Source of the DNA: Anaeramoeba flamelloides
Taxonomy: Eukaryota > Metamonada > Anaeramoebidae
NCBI GenBank assembly: GCA_027625915.1
Contig: JANTQA010000047.1
Coordinates: forward strand, 15,314,001 to 15,378,000
Direction: 5' to 3'
DNA length: 64,000 bases
A program made the position numbers and the translations under genes. The notes under the pieces are model-generated. The model had not been told where the DNA came from. It ran no database searches and worked only from the letters and a program-made list of their open reading frames with translations. Shown piece by piece: positions 12,901-24,472 of this stretch. Numbering within the stretch: the first letter of the stretch is position 1; the number at the start of each line of letters is the position of its first letter.

Positions 12901-13864
12901 CGAAATTATTATTTTGCCCAACAAACATTTCTCCTCCTAAATTGTTACTATTTTCTTCATAAAGAGGTGTCCGTTCATAATTAAAAGTCAAATTATTATT
13001 GTTATTCATGTTCATGTTCATGTTCATGTTCATATTGTTGTTCATGTCCGTGTTCAATGGACCCTGGTTAAATTGTACTTTGTCTAATTCATTGGTAATC
13101 TCATTTGCAAGATCCAGAATATCTTGGTCATACTGGGGTTCTGTTAGATAGTTGTCTTCCAATAAAGGTTCGTTTATTGTTTTGGGCGCTTTTCTTTTTC
13201 GGCGATTCATTGCTAATGGTGATCTACCAGAACAAAAAGTTCCATAATTAATTATCCTTCGAAATAATGCAATTACATGACAAGCACCTACGAGAGGGTT
13301 TTGGTGTTTTTTTTGAGAAAAAAAAGAAGAAGAAAAAGTTACTCGTTATTATTTTTTGAACAAGAAGAGAATTATTTTTTTGATCAGAAAGCAAAAAAAG
13401 AAAGAAAAAAAATTTTTTTTTGTTTTGATTGGGTTTGTTCAAAAGAGAAATTAATTTCACGAATGGTTATTGTTTTTTTTATTATTTTTTTACGTGAAAT
13501 CTGGTCCTTTTGCAGAGTATCGGTTTTGGTAGAAAATTTGATTCATTAATTGTGAGTATTTTTTTCAAAGAAAATTTTTTTTTTTTTGACACAAGACCCG
13601 AAAAATTACAAGAGAAGGACGAGTCAACAAACCACTGTTTTTGAAAGGTTTGTCTCGAAAAGAAATTAGAAGAATTTGGGAAAAGGAAATAAAAAACAAA
13701 AAATCAATTTTTGTTTTTGGACACCAAAGTAAAAATAAAAAGGAAAAAAATTAAGATAAGTTACCAAAAATAGAAAAAAAGATAATCAAAAATTGCTTGG
13801 TTCCGTCACTTATTCCTCTTCTTTGGTTATCATAATCGTAATCATTATCGTCGTAATAACTCAT
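9908..13864 (-). CDS. Multi-pass membrane protein, three exons, about 437 aa
   Basis: Exons are inferred at 13864-13765, 13287-12257 and 10090-9908. Exon 1 begins MSYYDDNDYDYDNQRRG and ends in phase 1 before GTAACT; exon 2 resumes in phase 1 after a GTAG acceptor. Exon 2 ends in phase 0 at TGG before GTAAGT; exon 3 starts in phase 0 after AATAG. Seen: a hydrophobic stretch around residues 25-42, a basic patch (NRRKRKAPK), an Asn/Met-rich low-complexity middle, then about four membrane segments. The last segment lies in exon 3, close to the C-terminus. Exon 3 is too short to stand out alone but has clear coding composition. A read-through at 12256 gives an alternative tail (see findings). I do not recognise the family; it may be an endomembrane protein. 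No signal peptide is apparent. Exon 3 is the least certain part. Confidence 0.65.
10690..11060 (+). repeat. Interspersed repeat family B, copy 1
   Basis: Aligns by eye with 46900-47270 along its full length and with 33810-33975 over the right half. Shared blocks include GATCAAATGATGAGATAC, AAAATCAAAATTATTTCC and GTGATTCTTT. The copies are strongly diverged, so old. No termini or coding frame are evident. Confidence 0.5.
11060..11250 (+). repeat. Interspersed repeat family C, copy 1
   Basis: Matches 51030-51215. Shared blocks include GGTTTAATATTA-like text, CTCTTTGAATTAG, CACTTCAAAATTCTCTC and CTTTACCAGA-like text. It directly abuts repeat B, so B and C may be parts of one longer element or a nested pair. 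Confidence 0.5.
11340..11795 (+). mobile_element. MITE-like element R2, copy 1 (left end eroded)
   Basis: Homologous to 40312-40893 (same strand) and 45177-45710 (opposite strand). The right end retains GAGTCACAATTTTTGAAAT at about 11774-11792; the matching left terminus is not recognisable. Internal shared blocks include AAAAGACAAATAATCA and ATTGAGACTATGTAA. No coding capacity, so a non-autonomous DNA-transposon relic is the likely nature. Confidence 0.5.
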
Positions 13865-15413
13865 TTGTTAAAACAAAAAAATCAAATAAAAAATCAATAA
13901 AAAATGAAATTTGATTGTTTTTTAAAAAGTTATGTTGTAAAAAATAGTGTATCATTAATTAATTCACTATTCTTGGCTATTTGTTACAAACCACAAGAAC
14001 AAAATTTTCATTTAGCTTTCCACAAATGGTTTTATAATCAGGTAACATTTCTACTCGTTTATTACATAAACTCTGTTGAATTATTTTACTTATTTGGGAA
14101 TTGCTGAGAATTTTGATGATTTGTTCTAAATGTGTGATTTTTTGGGAATGTTGAAGGAAAAGTTTGTCTCTTTTATTTTTCAATTAATAGTAGTAATTCT
14201 GTAATTGTCCGAAATTAAGAAATGGTAAAAAATAGATCAAAATCCAACAATTTTTCAATTTAAGGGATGAGAAATTAAAAAAAAATCGACAAGTTAATTT
14301 AATAACAAATTCAAAAAAATTGTCGCATCTCGAAATTGAAAAACAAAATAAAAATCTGATTACGACAATATCAAACTTACTTTCAAAGATATTTTCCGAA
14401 ATGAATTATTGTTTTTAAAAGTTGATACATTTTTCTCGTTTTTAAAAAGTTCAAAATACAAAATATTTTTTAATTCGGTAATAAAAAATTATTTTCTTTG
14501 AAGAAGAAAAAATCTTATTTGCTGTAAAGAAAAGTGTTCAAAAATACCGTTTGAAAATAGAACCATGAAGTTTCTAAAATAACCTATTATAAAAAATTTA
14601 ATAAATTTCAAAAAAATACAATAATTATTTTAAAAGTTCAAAAAAATATAATTATTTGATTCAAACTACAGTTCAAATCAATTTTTTCTTTTTTGTGAAT
14701 AAAAAAATACTTGAAAAAAAAAGTGAAACGATCAAATTAAAAATTCTCCCAAAATACTTTTTTGAAAATCTGTAAAATTCAACTTATAATCCAAAGAAAT
14801 ATTTTTTAATTTGATTATTTATAATCAATAATTAATAACCCAATCTTTAATTATTTCAGTGAGTTATTAACCAACACAAAGACTAAATCTATTAATAAAC
14901 CTTAATTTTTATTTCTCAATTTTTTCAACATTTTTAAATCAATCTAATTAATTCAAATTAATACTTTTAATAAAAAATAATAATAGATATTATCAAATAA
15001 CCTATTTTAAGACAATTTGCCACTTGACAATATTCTAGAAATTTGAAAAAGAAAATTAATAAAGATTTGTGTATAAAATAAATGATCCTTTTTATCTTAA
15101 TCACCAAAATATTAAATATGAGATGTGTCTTTTATTTCCAAAAACAGATTTAAAGTTTTCAATATGATTTATTGAGATAGACATTAAAAATTACTAAAAG
15201 TGAGATTTCTGAAAACTAAAATTTTTTTACAAATTTTTCTAATTTCAAATTTCGATCCAAAAATCCAATAAAAAAGGATCTGATCTTAAAACAAAAAATT
15301 TAATTGAGGAATTCTTTTTAAAAATGATAACTCATCTCTTTAAATTTGATAAATGAATTTTTGTTTATCTGGTAGAATTTTATCCTTTTGTAAATAATTA
15401 CTCAAATACCCTT

Positions 15414-15520
15414 GGGGGGGGGGGTAAATAAGAGTTAATAATTCCTTAATATATATATATATATATATATACCTATTATTAAACCAAATACACGTCCCCT
15501 CCCACCCCCCGCCCCCGAGG
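15414..15520. repeat. G-run, AT repeat and C-rich tract
   Basis: Eleven consecutive G at 15414-15424, an alternating AT run of about 21 bases from 15451, then a C-rich stretch at about 15493-15520. Such G- and C-rich tracts are rare in this window. No gene or repeat explains them. Confidence 0.7.
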
Positions 15521-15889
15521 TTTATTTATAAAACAGAATCAAATTTTGGTGCTGTCTGAATATTAATATCTAAAAGAAGATTTAAATGAATTCAAAAAAT
15601 AAAAATCCTCGTTTTTAATGAATCAATCAACTACCCCTCTTTTTTGAAAAAAAGATTTTGTGAATATCAATTGAAAATCTAATAACAATAAAAAGAGTTG
15701 GGAATTAAATCGGATAAATATCAAATAAATCAATTGACAACTGATTTCTACTTGAACTTTCGGTAGGTTCTCAGTTTACAAAAGAATTGGTGACAATCAA
15801 AGTGTTTACTATTTTCTTTTGAACTCGAAAAAGCCATACACTTCAGAATAAAATATATAAAAATAACCATTATAGATAGGAACAGTAAA

Positions 15890-16680
15890 CAAAATTTGCG
15901 TTTTCAAGTGCTTTAGAGTACCTTTAAGTGTCTATGTTTTCCAGAATTCAAAAAAATAGAGAAAAATCTTTAATACAATACAACAATTTTAATTTTTGGA
16001 AAACCTAAAAGCAGTTTTTTAAGGATTTCTTTCTTATCTTACTAGTGTTCTAGGTTTTTTTGAGGTTTTCTATTTTATTTCGAAAATCTATTGATTTTTG
16101 TTAGGTTTTTTTACTTTAGAAATAAACCGAAAATTTTAATAAATTTTTGGTTTATTTCTAAAGTAAAAAAAAACCTAGAACACTTCACAAATAAATAGAA
16201 AACTCAAAAAAAACCTAACGAAAATACATTGATTTAACAAAAAAATATAAAACTCAAGAAATCCCAATGGTATTTTTGATGAATTTGAGAAATAAAAAAA
16301 AGTTTCTTTATATTTCTTAAATTAAAAAAAAACCCAACAAAAATGCGGTCACGTGCCGTAGAGTACCTGGGCTTTCTCGAGGTTTTCTGTTTTATTTGTG
16401 AAGTGTTCTAGGTTTTTTGAGGTTTTCTATTTTATTTGGAAAATCTATTGATTTTGTTCTAGTTTTTTTTTGAGGTTTTCAATTTATTTGTGAAGTGTTC
16501 TAGGTTTTTTTTTACTTTAGAAATAAACCAAAAATTTATTAAAATTTTCGGTTTATTTCTAAAGTAAAAAAACCTAACGAAAATCAATAGATTTTCCCAA
16601 TAAAAAGAAAGCTCAAGAAAACATAACGACAGTTTTCCAGAATTCAAAGGAATAGAGCTGAAATTTATATTTGTCTCTAT
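15890..16680. repeat. Cluster of nested palindromes (repeat family P)
   Basis: Multiple copies of a module containing TTTAGAAATAAACC and its reverse complement form hairpins, seen around 16115-16165 and 16515-16565. They are interleaved with AGGTTTTTTGAGGTTTTCTA and AAAATCTATTGATTTT blocks. The cluster is bounded by CTTTAGAGTACC and TTTTCCAGAATTCAAA motifs. Related pieces occur at 25440-25590, 25990-26250 and 58500-58640. No coding capacity. Confidence 0.65.
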
Positions 16681-18686
16681 TCTTTCAAATTCTTAAACTC
16701 TGTCAATTTTGGAATATACTGAAAGCAAAGGAAAGTTAATTATAATTTTTCAGAATTCAAAGGAGTTTAGAAAAAAATAAAATATTTTACTCAATTCTTT
16801 TAAATCCTGCAAAACCTCACAACATTTTTTTTTAATTTATGAAATAAGAAATAATTTTAAGAATTTTTCATTTAATTTCTCATATTATAAAAAAAAAAAA
16901 AAAAAAGTCGCTTTTTGGGTATACAAAAGATTAGAGAAAAAACAAATATTTTATCCAATTCTTTTAAAATTTACAGAATATATAGATATTTTACTTTTAT
17001 TTTTCTGTTTTGTTTCAAAATTCGATTGATTTTCCATCTAAAAAAAAAAATTAAAAATTATAACAACCGAGAAGGAATAAAAATACATCTTATAATTAAA
17101 AAAAAAAAAAAAATATTATTATTATTTCAAAAAGTAATAAAAGTTAAAGGAAAATTTGAATTGAAAACAACAATAAAAAAAAAAATTATTTTTTATTATA
17201 AACCTTCTTAATCGCCTTCCTTTAATTCACATTTAGGAAAAAAACAATAAAAATAAATTTTTAAACAAACATTAAAATTAATCCCAAGTTTAAGTCCATT
17301 TAACTAATAATCAAAATAAAATGCCCTCACACTTATTAATTGTTAAACTTTTGAGATTCTTTAATGATTGAAATCCATACAACCAACTCGGATTAAAAAC
17401 AATGAAAAAAAAATGAAAAAACAAACAAAATAAGTTTTATCTCAAAAATTATCTCATTTTTTTTTGTAAATAATTGAAATTGGTTAAATTGAAAATTACT
17501 CTTTTGGTTATTTTTTTTTTTTGGCAAATCTTCTACAAAGTTTCTACAATTATATTATTTTCAATAGATTGGATTCTTAGAAACAACTTTTTGAATACTA
17601 TTTTTGGTTCTAGAGTTATAAAAAGGTAAAGCATAGAAATAGACTAAAAATTTATTATTCAAAAAAAAAAATTATAAAAGATGAAAAAGAAATCAAATCT
17701 GTTTGTTCTATTTTCAAAAAAAAAGACCTTCAAAAACAAAACATATAAATCTTCCTTCACGAAAATTTAAATTCTTGTTTAAAAGTCATTATTTAATTGG
17801 GCTAAACTTGGTTTTTTGGATATTCTTTAATAATGAATCAATTTTATTTAAACTTGATATATACTTTTATAAGTAAAAATACAATGAGAATTATAATAAA
17901 AATAAAAATAAAATCTATCAGTTCTTCGTCTATTAATAAAAGGAGTTTTAGTGTAAAAAATAACCCCTTTCACCAATCTTTGAAAAAATCCAATAATTTT
18001 TATTTTTAGATATCTGAAATAATTAATTTTTATATACTAAATTAATTTCATCATGATCAGAAATTATTTTGAGTATTTTATTTAACTCTAATTCAATTTT
18101 TAAATTTATTTGTGAAATTTAAAACTTTTTCAAAATCCAAAGTTATTGACAAGAAATAAAAAAATCCAAAGAAAATAAAAAGAATCTCCAAAACACATAA
18201 TAAACAACATCTATAACTGTACCTCTTTAAATATTGGTGAATTTTGAAATAATTCAAAGATAAGAGGAATTATTACATATTGAAAAAACATTAAAAAGTG
18301 GAAAATACGAGAAAAAATTACTTTGATTTTAAAAAAAAGTTTCCATACTTTACTGATCAACTCACTAAAGAGAAGAAATTCACAAGTATTTGCTCCTCTG
18401 AACAAAAAGCCAAATTGTTTTCAAACTGTAAAATAAAATAGAAAATTTTAATCAAGGATAATTCATTTTTTCTTTGTTCTAATTTTTCTCTTGGACAAAA
18501 AACAAAAAAAAAAAAAAGAAAACGAAGAAACAACCCACAAAACCAACAAGCACATTCAAATTAAAATTGGAAAAACTCAAAGAGATCATCAAATAAACAA
18601 AATCGATCAACAAACAAAAAACATTCAACAAACAAAAAAACAAAAAACAATTCAAAGAAAAAAAAAGAAAAACAAAACAGCACTTC

Positions 18687-21219
18687 GTGAGCAATTTCAA
18701 GAGCAAACCTAAAGAGGAACAAACATTGAATTTAAACGACTTGAAAACCATTTCAACACAAAACAATGAAAAACAAACAAATCTTCAGGACATTTCGCAT
18801 TTTACGGTTATTGAACTTCAGAACGAAGAACTATCAAATTTACCAAAAATCATCACAGAATTATTTTTAGGTGTTAAAGGTTTGAGGATCGATGGCAACC
18901 AAATCACAAGCCTCCCAAAATTTACACATTTAATCGAATTGAATTATTCAAAAAATCAATTAGAAACTCTACCATCAATTATCTTGGAATACCACAGCTT
19001 GTGTATACTTGATCTAAGTGACAACCAGTTAGAGTCACTACCTGTCCGCATTTCTGATTTACAAGAATTGATGGTCCTCAGGTTATCGTACAACAAATTG
19101 TTACGTTTGCCAAGCACTATTGGGAAATTAAAAAAATTAGAAACATTAGATCTTGAAAACAATAATTTGTCTCGTGTGCCCAGAGATTTTGGGTCACTGA
19201 AGGGTTTAAAATATCTAAATTTGTCAAAAAATTGGTTAAAATTGTTATCGAGTACAATCACGCAAATTGATTCATTAGTTGAGTTGTATCTTGAAGAGAA
19301 TCCTGATCTCTGTGATTTACCAAAGAATATTTATGGGATGCCAAACCTTGAAGTGCTTTCTGTTAATGGGAAAACAAGAATTGCAAGTCCTCCAGTTGAG
19401 CCAACAATTGAACAATCTTCTTCATGGTTTGATTCAGATATATCAAATTTAAGCTCACCATTAAAGGATGACTTTAATTTTAATACTTTTGATCAACCTA
19501 TTGTTTCTCCTTTATCCCTTTCTTCGAATAATTATGATAATTACAACGACAAGAATATGAACATGAACAAGGACATGGACATGAACATGAACATGAACAA
19601 AAATAATAATATCAATTTGTTCCAAAAAAATGAAAAAGAAAATAATATAAACATTGAAATTCAAAAAATAAATCAAAATAATAATCAAAATTCAATAAAA
19701 AAAGAAAAGGAAAAGGAAAAAGAAAAGGAAAAAGAAAAAAAAAAAGAAAAAAAAAAAGAAAAGGAAAAGGAAAAGGAAAAAGAAAAAGAAAAGAAAAAAG
19801 AAAAGAAAAAAGAAAAGAAAAAAGAAAAGAAAAAAGAAAAAGAAAAAGAAAAGGAAAAGGAAAAATTGAAAGAAAAAGAAAAAAAAAACGAAAATGAGAA
19901 CAAAATTGAAAGCAGTTATAAAAAAGATATTCAAATGAAAAATGAAAATAATTTAACAATTAAAAATAAAAAAATAAAAAAAGAATTGAAAATTCAAATT
20001 AATAACAACAATAATAATTTAAAAACTGATGTTAGTGTTAATATTGAAAATGGAAAGGAAATAAAAACGGGTTATGAGAATGGTAATCAACAAACAAATA
20101 TTCTGCATTTGATCGAACAATCAAAAATTGAAAATAAAACGACATTAGAATTAAATTCTTTGAAATTACTCGAGGTACCCAAAATTGTTTTTCAGCAAAA
20201 ATGGTTAAGTGAATTGTATTTAGAAAACAATACGTTAATTACAATACCAAAATTTATTAATAATTTAAATCAATTAAAAATTGTTTCCTTAAAAAATAAC
20301 ACTATCAAAATAATTTGCCCAGAGATATGTGAATTAATAAAATTAGAAAAATTATATTTAAATAATAACATGATTACAGAGTTTCCAGACGAGTTTGGCA
20401 AATTAATTAATTTGAAAGAATTAATAGTTCGTAATAACATGATATATGGAATCAATATGAATACATTTAGTAGATTAAAATCCTTAATCATCTTAGACTT
20501 GACTGACAACATTTTAAAAAAGATTCCAGCATCGATCTCGAGGTTACCATCAATAAGGAAATTAGAATTGGAACATAATATTGAAATAACCTTCCCCCCC
20601 AATTGAAGTCATCGAAAAGGGCTCAACATATTTATTAAATTATTTACAAAATTGGCTAATTGAACAAGAAAATAAAATTAATTTTGATCATAATAAATTA
20701 AATGAAAAGGATAAAGAATTATACTTATCATCTTTTTCCTCATTATATCAAAATGGGAAAGTAGAGATTTATAATGAAAAATTAAATGAATTTCCCGCGT
20801 TATTATTTACTTTTAAAAAATCAATTAAATTTTTATTTCTCGAAAAAAATTATATACATAAAATACCAATGAAAATTAAAAGTTTTAAAAATTTAACCTT
20901 TTTATCATTACAATTTAATAAATTAAAAGAAATCCCAAAGGAAATTTGCAGTTTACATAATTTATTAGATTTGCATTTAAATAATAATAAATTGGAAACA
21001 ATTTGTCCGGAGATAGGCAATTTAAAGAAATTATTGACGCTATATCTTCATTGCAATAGATTGGTTACTCTACCACCTTCGATAAGTAGATTAAAATATT
21101 TGGAAGATTTTACAATTGAAAAAAATGATAAATTAAGTTTTCCGCCTTTAAAAATTCAAAAAAAGGGTAAGCTTAATTTCAAAAATAGGGGCAAATTTTT
21201 GATTGAAAAAAAATTGTAG
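18687..21219 (+). CDS. Leucine-rich repeat protein (N-terminal part of LRR-SAM-pseudokinase locus)
   Basis: Residues from about 45 to 220 form an LRR array of the L-L-N-L-LP type. Then come a Ser/Asn linker with Asn-Met repeats, a Lys/Glu block of about 80 residues (19700-19900), and further LRRs from about 20100 to 21140. LRRs normally form a curved protein-binding scaffold. The frame breaks at a C7 run (20594-20600); with six C it would read on as FPPIEVIEKGS and continue through 20869-21219 with more LRRs. The first codon of the open frame is GTG; no in-frame ATG precedes the repeats, and the A-rich upstream DNA looks like leader. A GGGTAAGC near 21164 looks like a donor, so the last residues before 21219 may be intron. 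Likely continues into the downstream SAM-pseudokinase exon. It may be a decaying gene or an assembly with indels. Confidence 0.65.
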
Positions 21220-21602
21220 TTTCTCATTTAGTGAATACCAAAACTCAACCCAGAAAAATCAGAACTTAAAACTAAAAAATAACTATCTAAAACACCCTTT
21301 TCTGTTTTAATTATTATTTCTAATAAAAGAATAGAGAAAAGAAACCCATTAAGAAAAAAATAAATCTGACCCTATTTTTGAAATGATTTTTCATCTTAAA
21401 ATTACCCATTTAAGATTCACCATTGCTTCCAAGAACCTTTTGAAACAACTTTCCATCAGAGTTATCAGATTTTTACTATTTACCCATTTGGTATCAACCC
21501 AAACTTTCCTTGATACCTTTTTCAAGATAAAAAGAATCTCAACAAAAGAAAGAAAAAGAAAAAGAATAAGAAAACAAAACGAAAACAAAACCAATTTTTT
21601 GA

Positions 21603-21728
21603 ATGTCCAACAAAGAACTCAAAGATAAAATGAATACGATCACATTCATCACATTGTCTCCAAATGAAAGAGAAAAGAAGATCTTATTTGATCTTGCTAT
21701 TTCTTCACTTTTCAAGGAACCATTGTAA
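21603..21728 (+). other. Possible small exon between LRR and SAM-kinase parts
   Basis: An ATG-started 41-codon frame with ordinary composition (it includes TLSPNEREKKILFDLAI) ends at TAA inside a GTAACT donor-like sequence. It lies in the putative 0.93 kb intron of the LRR locus. It could be the first exon of a separate SAM-pseudokinase gene: phase 2 at the donor would fit an acceptor at about 22118. It could also be chance. Confidence 0.3.
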
Positions 21729-22092
21729 CTCATTAAAGCAAATTTGGTTGATACTTGTTTTCAAAGCAAACACTTCTTGGGTGTTTTACTTTCTTTGAAT
21801 TTTACAATCCCTTTCTCCAATGCTAATTAATCTCATCTCTTGAATATTAACGGTTTTCAAAAATGTTCTTGTTCATTCAACATAAAAATAAAAATATGGA
21901 ATCATTTTGAAAGAAAAATTGCAAAAAAATGAATTCAACTTTGGGAAATTTTCATTAAAAGAAGATTGTTTCTTGATATTAAATATTCAATAATGACTTT
22001 TAAAAGATATTGGGTTACGAATATTTGGTTAACACAACACACATACCAATAAATTAGAAAATACTAATGATGACCCTATTTTTGAAATTTAG

Positions 22093-24282
22093 CTTATGTT
22101 TTCAATTCTGAAATTTTTAAGAGAGCATGATGAAAATCCAAATAATAGCGAGAATGATTATGATGGGCAGAATGATTTTATGAATTTAAATAAAACTCCA
22201 GTAAGGCCGATCACCTTAGATGAATTAATTACAAAAAGAAAAATTCGAAATTATAATTCAAAGGATTATTCTTCATCTTCTTGGATAACACCTAGATATG
22301 ATTCAGAATATAATTATTTTGATGAAGATAATAAAAATGGTTTTAATGAATTGGATTATTTTCCAAATGAAAAATTGGATATTAATGATGATGACTTATT
22401 TTCAATTAAAGAAAACAAAAAGGAAAGAGAAACCAAAAACGAAACTGAAATTGAAATTGAAATTGACAATTGGAGGATGATGGGGAGTGGGGAAATGAAT
22501 GAAACCGGGGAAGTTAAGGGAAATGACGGAGATTAAGATGAAGATAGCATGGGTAAGGAGAATATAAAAGATAAAAAGAAAAAGAAAATTTTGAAAGGGG
22601 AAAAAAAGGAAAGGAAAAGAAAAGAAAAAAGGATTTGAAAAAAGATCAAAACAATAATGGGAATGAATTTGATTATGCAATAGACAAAAAAATTAATGAA
22701 ATTTTTAATAGTAATTATAACAATAAAAAATCAAGTGCCAATAGTGATAATGGAAATGAAAATGGTTTTATCAAAAATCATGTTGGTATTCATACTCGAG
22801 AAATAGTGAAAGTCAAGAAGAAGATGGTGACGAGGAGAAAGAGGGAAGCCAAGAAGAGGAGAAGGAGGAGAATGGGAAAGACGAAGAAGATGAGGAAAAT
22901 GGGGAAGATGAAGATGAAGATGAAGATGGTGAGGATCAATAACAAAATCTTGGACAAAATCAAGAAGATAATGGGGAGAGGGGTGATGATAGTCAAGAAA
23001 TGTATGAGGAAGAGAGTACCGATGACGACGATATTTTATTAAGAAAAAGAAGGATATGTTACGATCAGCAATATTTGGGATATTCTCTTCAAGGAAGACA
23101 GACATTGGGCGAATTGGAAAATTTAAATTGTGAAGAGATTGCATCTTTCTTGGCGAAAAATGGATTTGAAAACATTGCAGAAAAATTTCTTGAGCATCAA
23201 ATTTCTGGTAGATATTTTTCAAGAATAGATCAGCAATACTTATTATCAATGGGTGTTCCTGTCTCCGGGATTATTGAATTTTTGGAATTTCATGAAACGT
23301 TAAAAAAATCTTTCAAATTAAAGGAAAAGGAAAGCAATCAGGATTCCTTAATTGTAATTTCAGAAATGGAAGGGACTAATAAGGAAGTAGCTATCAAGAC
23401 CCGGCACCAAAACTATGAGGTGTACAAAAATGAAATCCATTGCTTGACACAATTAAGATCGAGATATGTTGTATCAATGATTTCGGAGCATTGCTATAAT
23501 AAAGGAGAAACTAACATCATAATTATGGAAAGGGGCAATACAAACTTGGAAGAGGTAATGTTATCAAGCCAAGACACTATGATCGAGCCATATGAAATGA
23601 GGTATATTTTAAGAAGCATTTTTAGAGCAGTTGGTTATATCCATAGCCAAGGATATGTACATGGCTCCTTAACCCCTGCCAATTTACTCGAATTTTCCAC
23701 AGAGGGGAATGTCTCAAGATGGAAGCTTGTTGGATTCGATTCTGCAGGCAAAATCGGCACTCCCGTGACTAGCTACCATCCCAAATATTGCTCCCCGGAG
23801 GTTGCTCGGCATATTTTTTATCCTACTTATTTCCCACCTCCTTTATTAACAGAAGCAATCGATGTTTGGGCGCTTGGAATAATGACTTTGGAATTATTTA
23901 TCGGGCATAACTATTTTAACAATCTCCAAAAGGAACGAATTTTGGAAGGGCTTGCATCGGATGAGCCAATGATCCCAAATTTGGAGACAACAGACAAAAT
24001 TGCCAACTCCTTTTTTAGCAAAATCCTTGCTAAAGACCCTGAAAAGGGAGCACCATTAAAAGAATTAATGATGGACACTTTTATCACAGGTTAAGGAAGT
24101 AAATAAAAAAAATAGATTCTTTACAACAACAACAGGATATTTTGAAATTGAAATTTGAAGAATTATCTTCTTTGAACAAAGAATTAAGAGGCGAAAATGA
24201 TGAAAAAATGGAAAAGACAAAGAAAAAGAAGAAAAAGAAAAAGAAAAAACACAAAGTTAATCATAAAAGAGGAAATAACTAA
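22093..24282 (+). CDS. SAM domain plus predicted pseudokinase (broken frame upstream)
   Basis: 22096-22536 opens with SILKFLREHDEN, a typical cap after LRR arrays, then an Asn/Asp linker. From 22530 to 22945 the acidic/Lys-rich linker changes frame twice and meets TAA at 22534 and about 22940. From about 22945 the frame is open to 24094. A SAM domain lies at about 23080-23310 (ELENLNCEEIASFLAKNGF). A kinase fold at about 23340-24085 keeps VAIK, but HRD is HGS and DFG is GFD, so catalysis is not expected; a scaffold or regulator role is inferred. A possible 26-nt intron at 24090-24115 would add a Gln/Lys coiled tail ending at 24282. SAM domains mediate protein association. Whether this joins the LRR part or is its own gene is unresolved. 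Confidence 0.6.
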
Positions 24283-24472
24283 TTTTTTTAGAAATTATTA
24301 TCGATTTATTAATAGTGGTTTTTATAGCAGTTATATATAAGTTATTTATAAAAAAAGTCTGGAATTTACATATATATTATTTTCCTTTGAAAGTCTTTCG
24401 ATTTATAAATTGGTAATATAAAATTTAGAAAAATATTATTATTAGTGTTTGAATCAGCACCCATTGTATGTA

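Larger units (their letters stand above)
13865..18686. other. Intergenic region with low-complexity tracts and palindrome cluster
   Basis: No gene is supported; the small open frames (for example 13904-14107 and 16915-17211) are shadows or low complexity. Contents are a G11 run, an AT dinucleotide run and a C-rich tract at 15414-15520, and the palindromic repeat cluster at 15890-16680. The last 200 bp (18490-18686) is A-rich with CAAACAA-type text, resembling the 5' leader of the following LRR gene. Confidence 0.55.

Noticed and set aside
12444-12940. Plus-strand frames over the membrane protein gene
   Set aside because: They lie opposite a supported exon, have no domain and no conserved pattern.
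13248-13460. Minus frame with a Cys-rich end resembling a zinc motif
   Set aside because: The Cys-rich part is the beginning of exon 2 of the membrane protein read in another frame; the rest is intron T-runs.
19612-19959. Minus-strand Phe/Leu-rich open frames
   Set aside because: They are reverse shadows of the Lys/Glu repeat of the LRR gene.
22530-22945. In-frame TAA codons as a ciliate-like code (TAA for Gln)
   Set aside because: The LKB1, COMMD5, DUF4291 and ankyrin kinase genes all end at TAA exactly where their families end (LKB1 right after its CaaX box), so TAA is a normal stop here.
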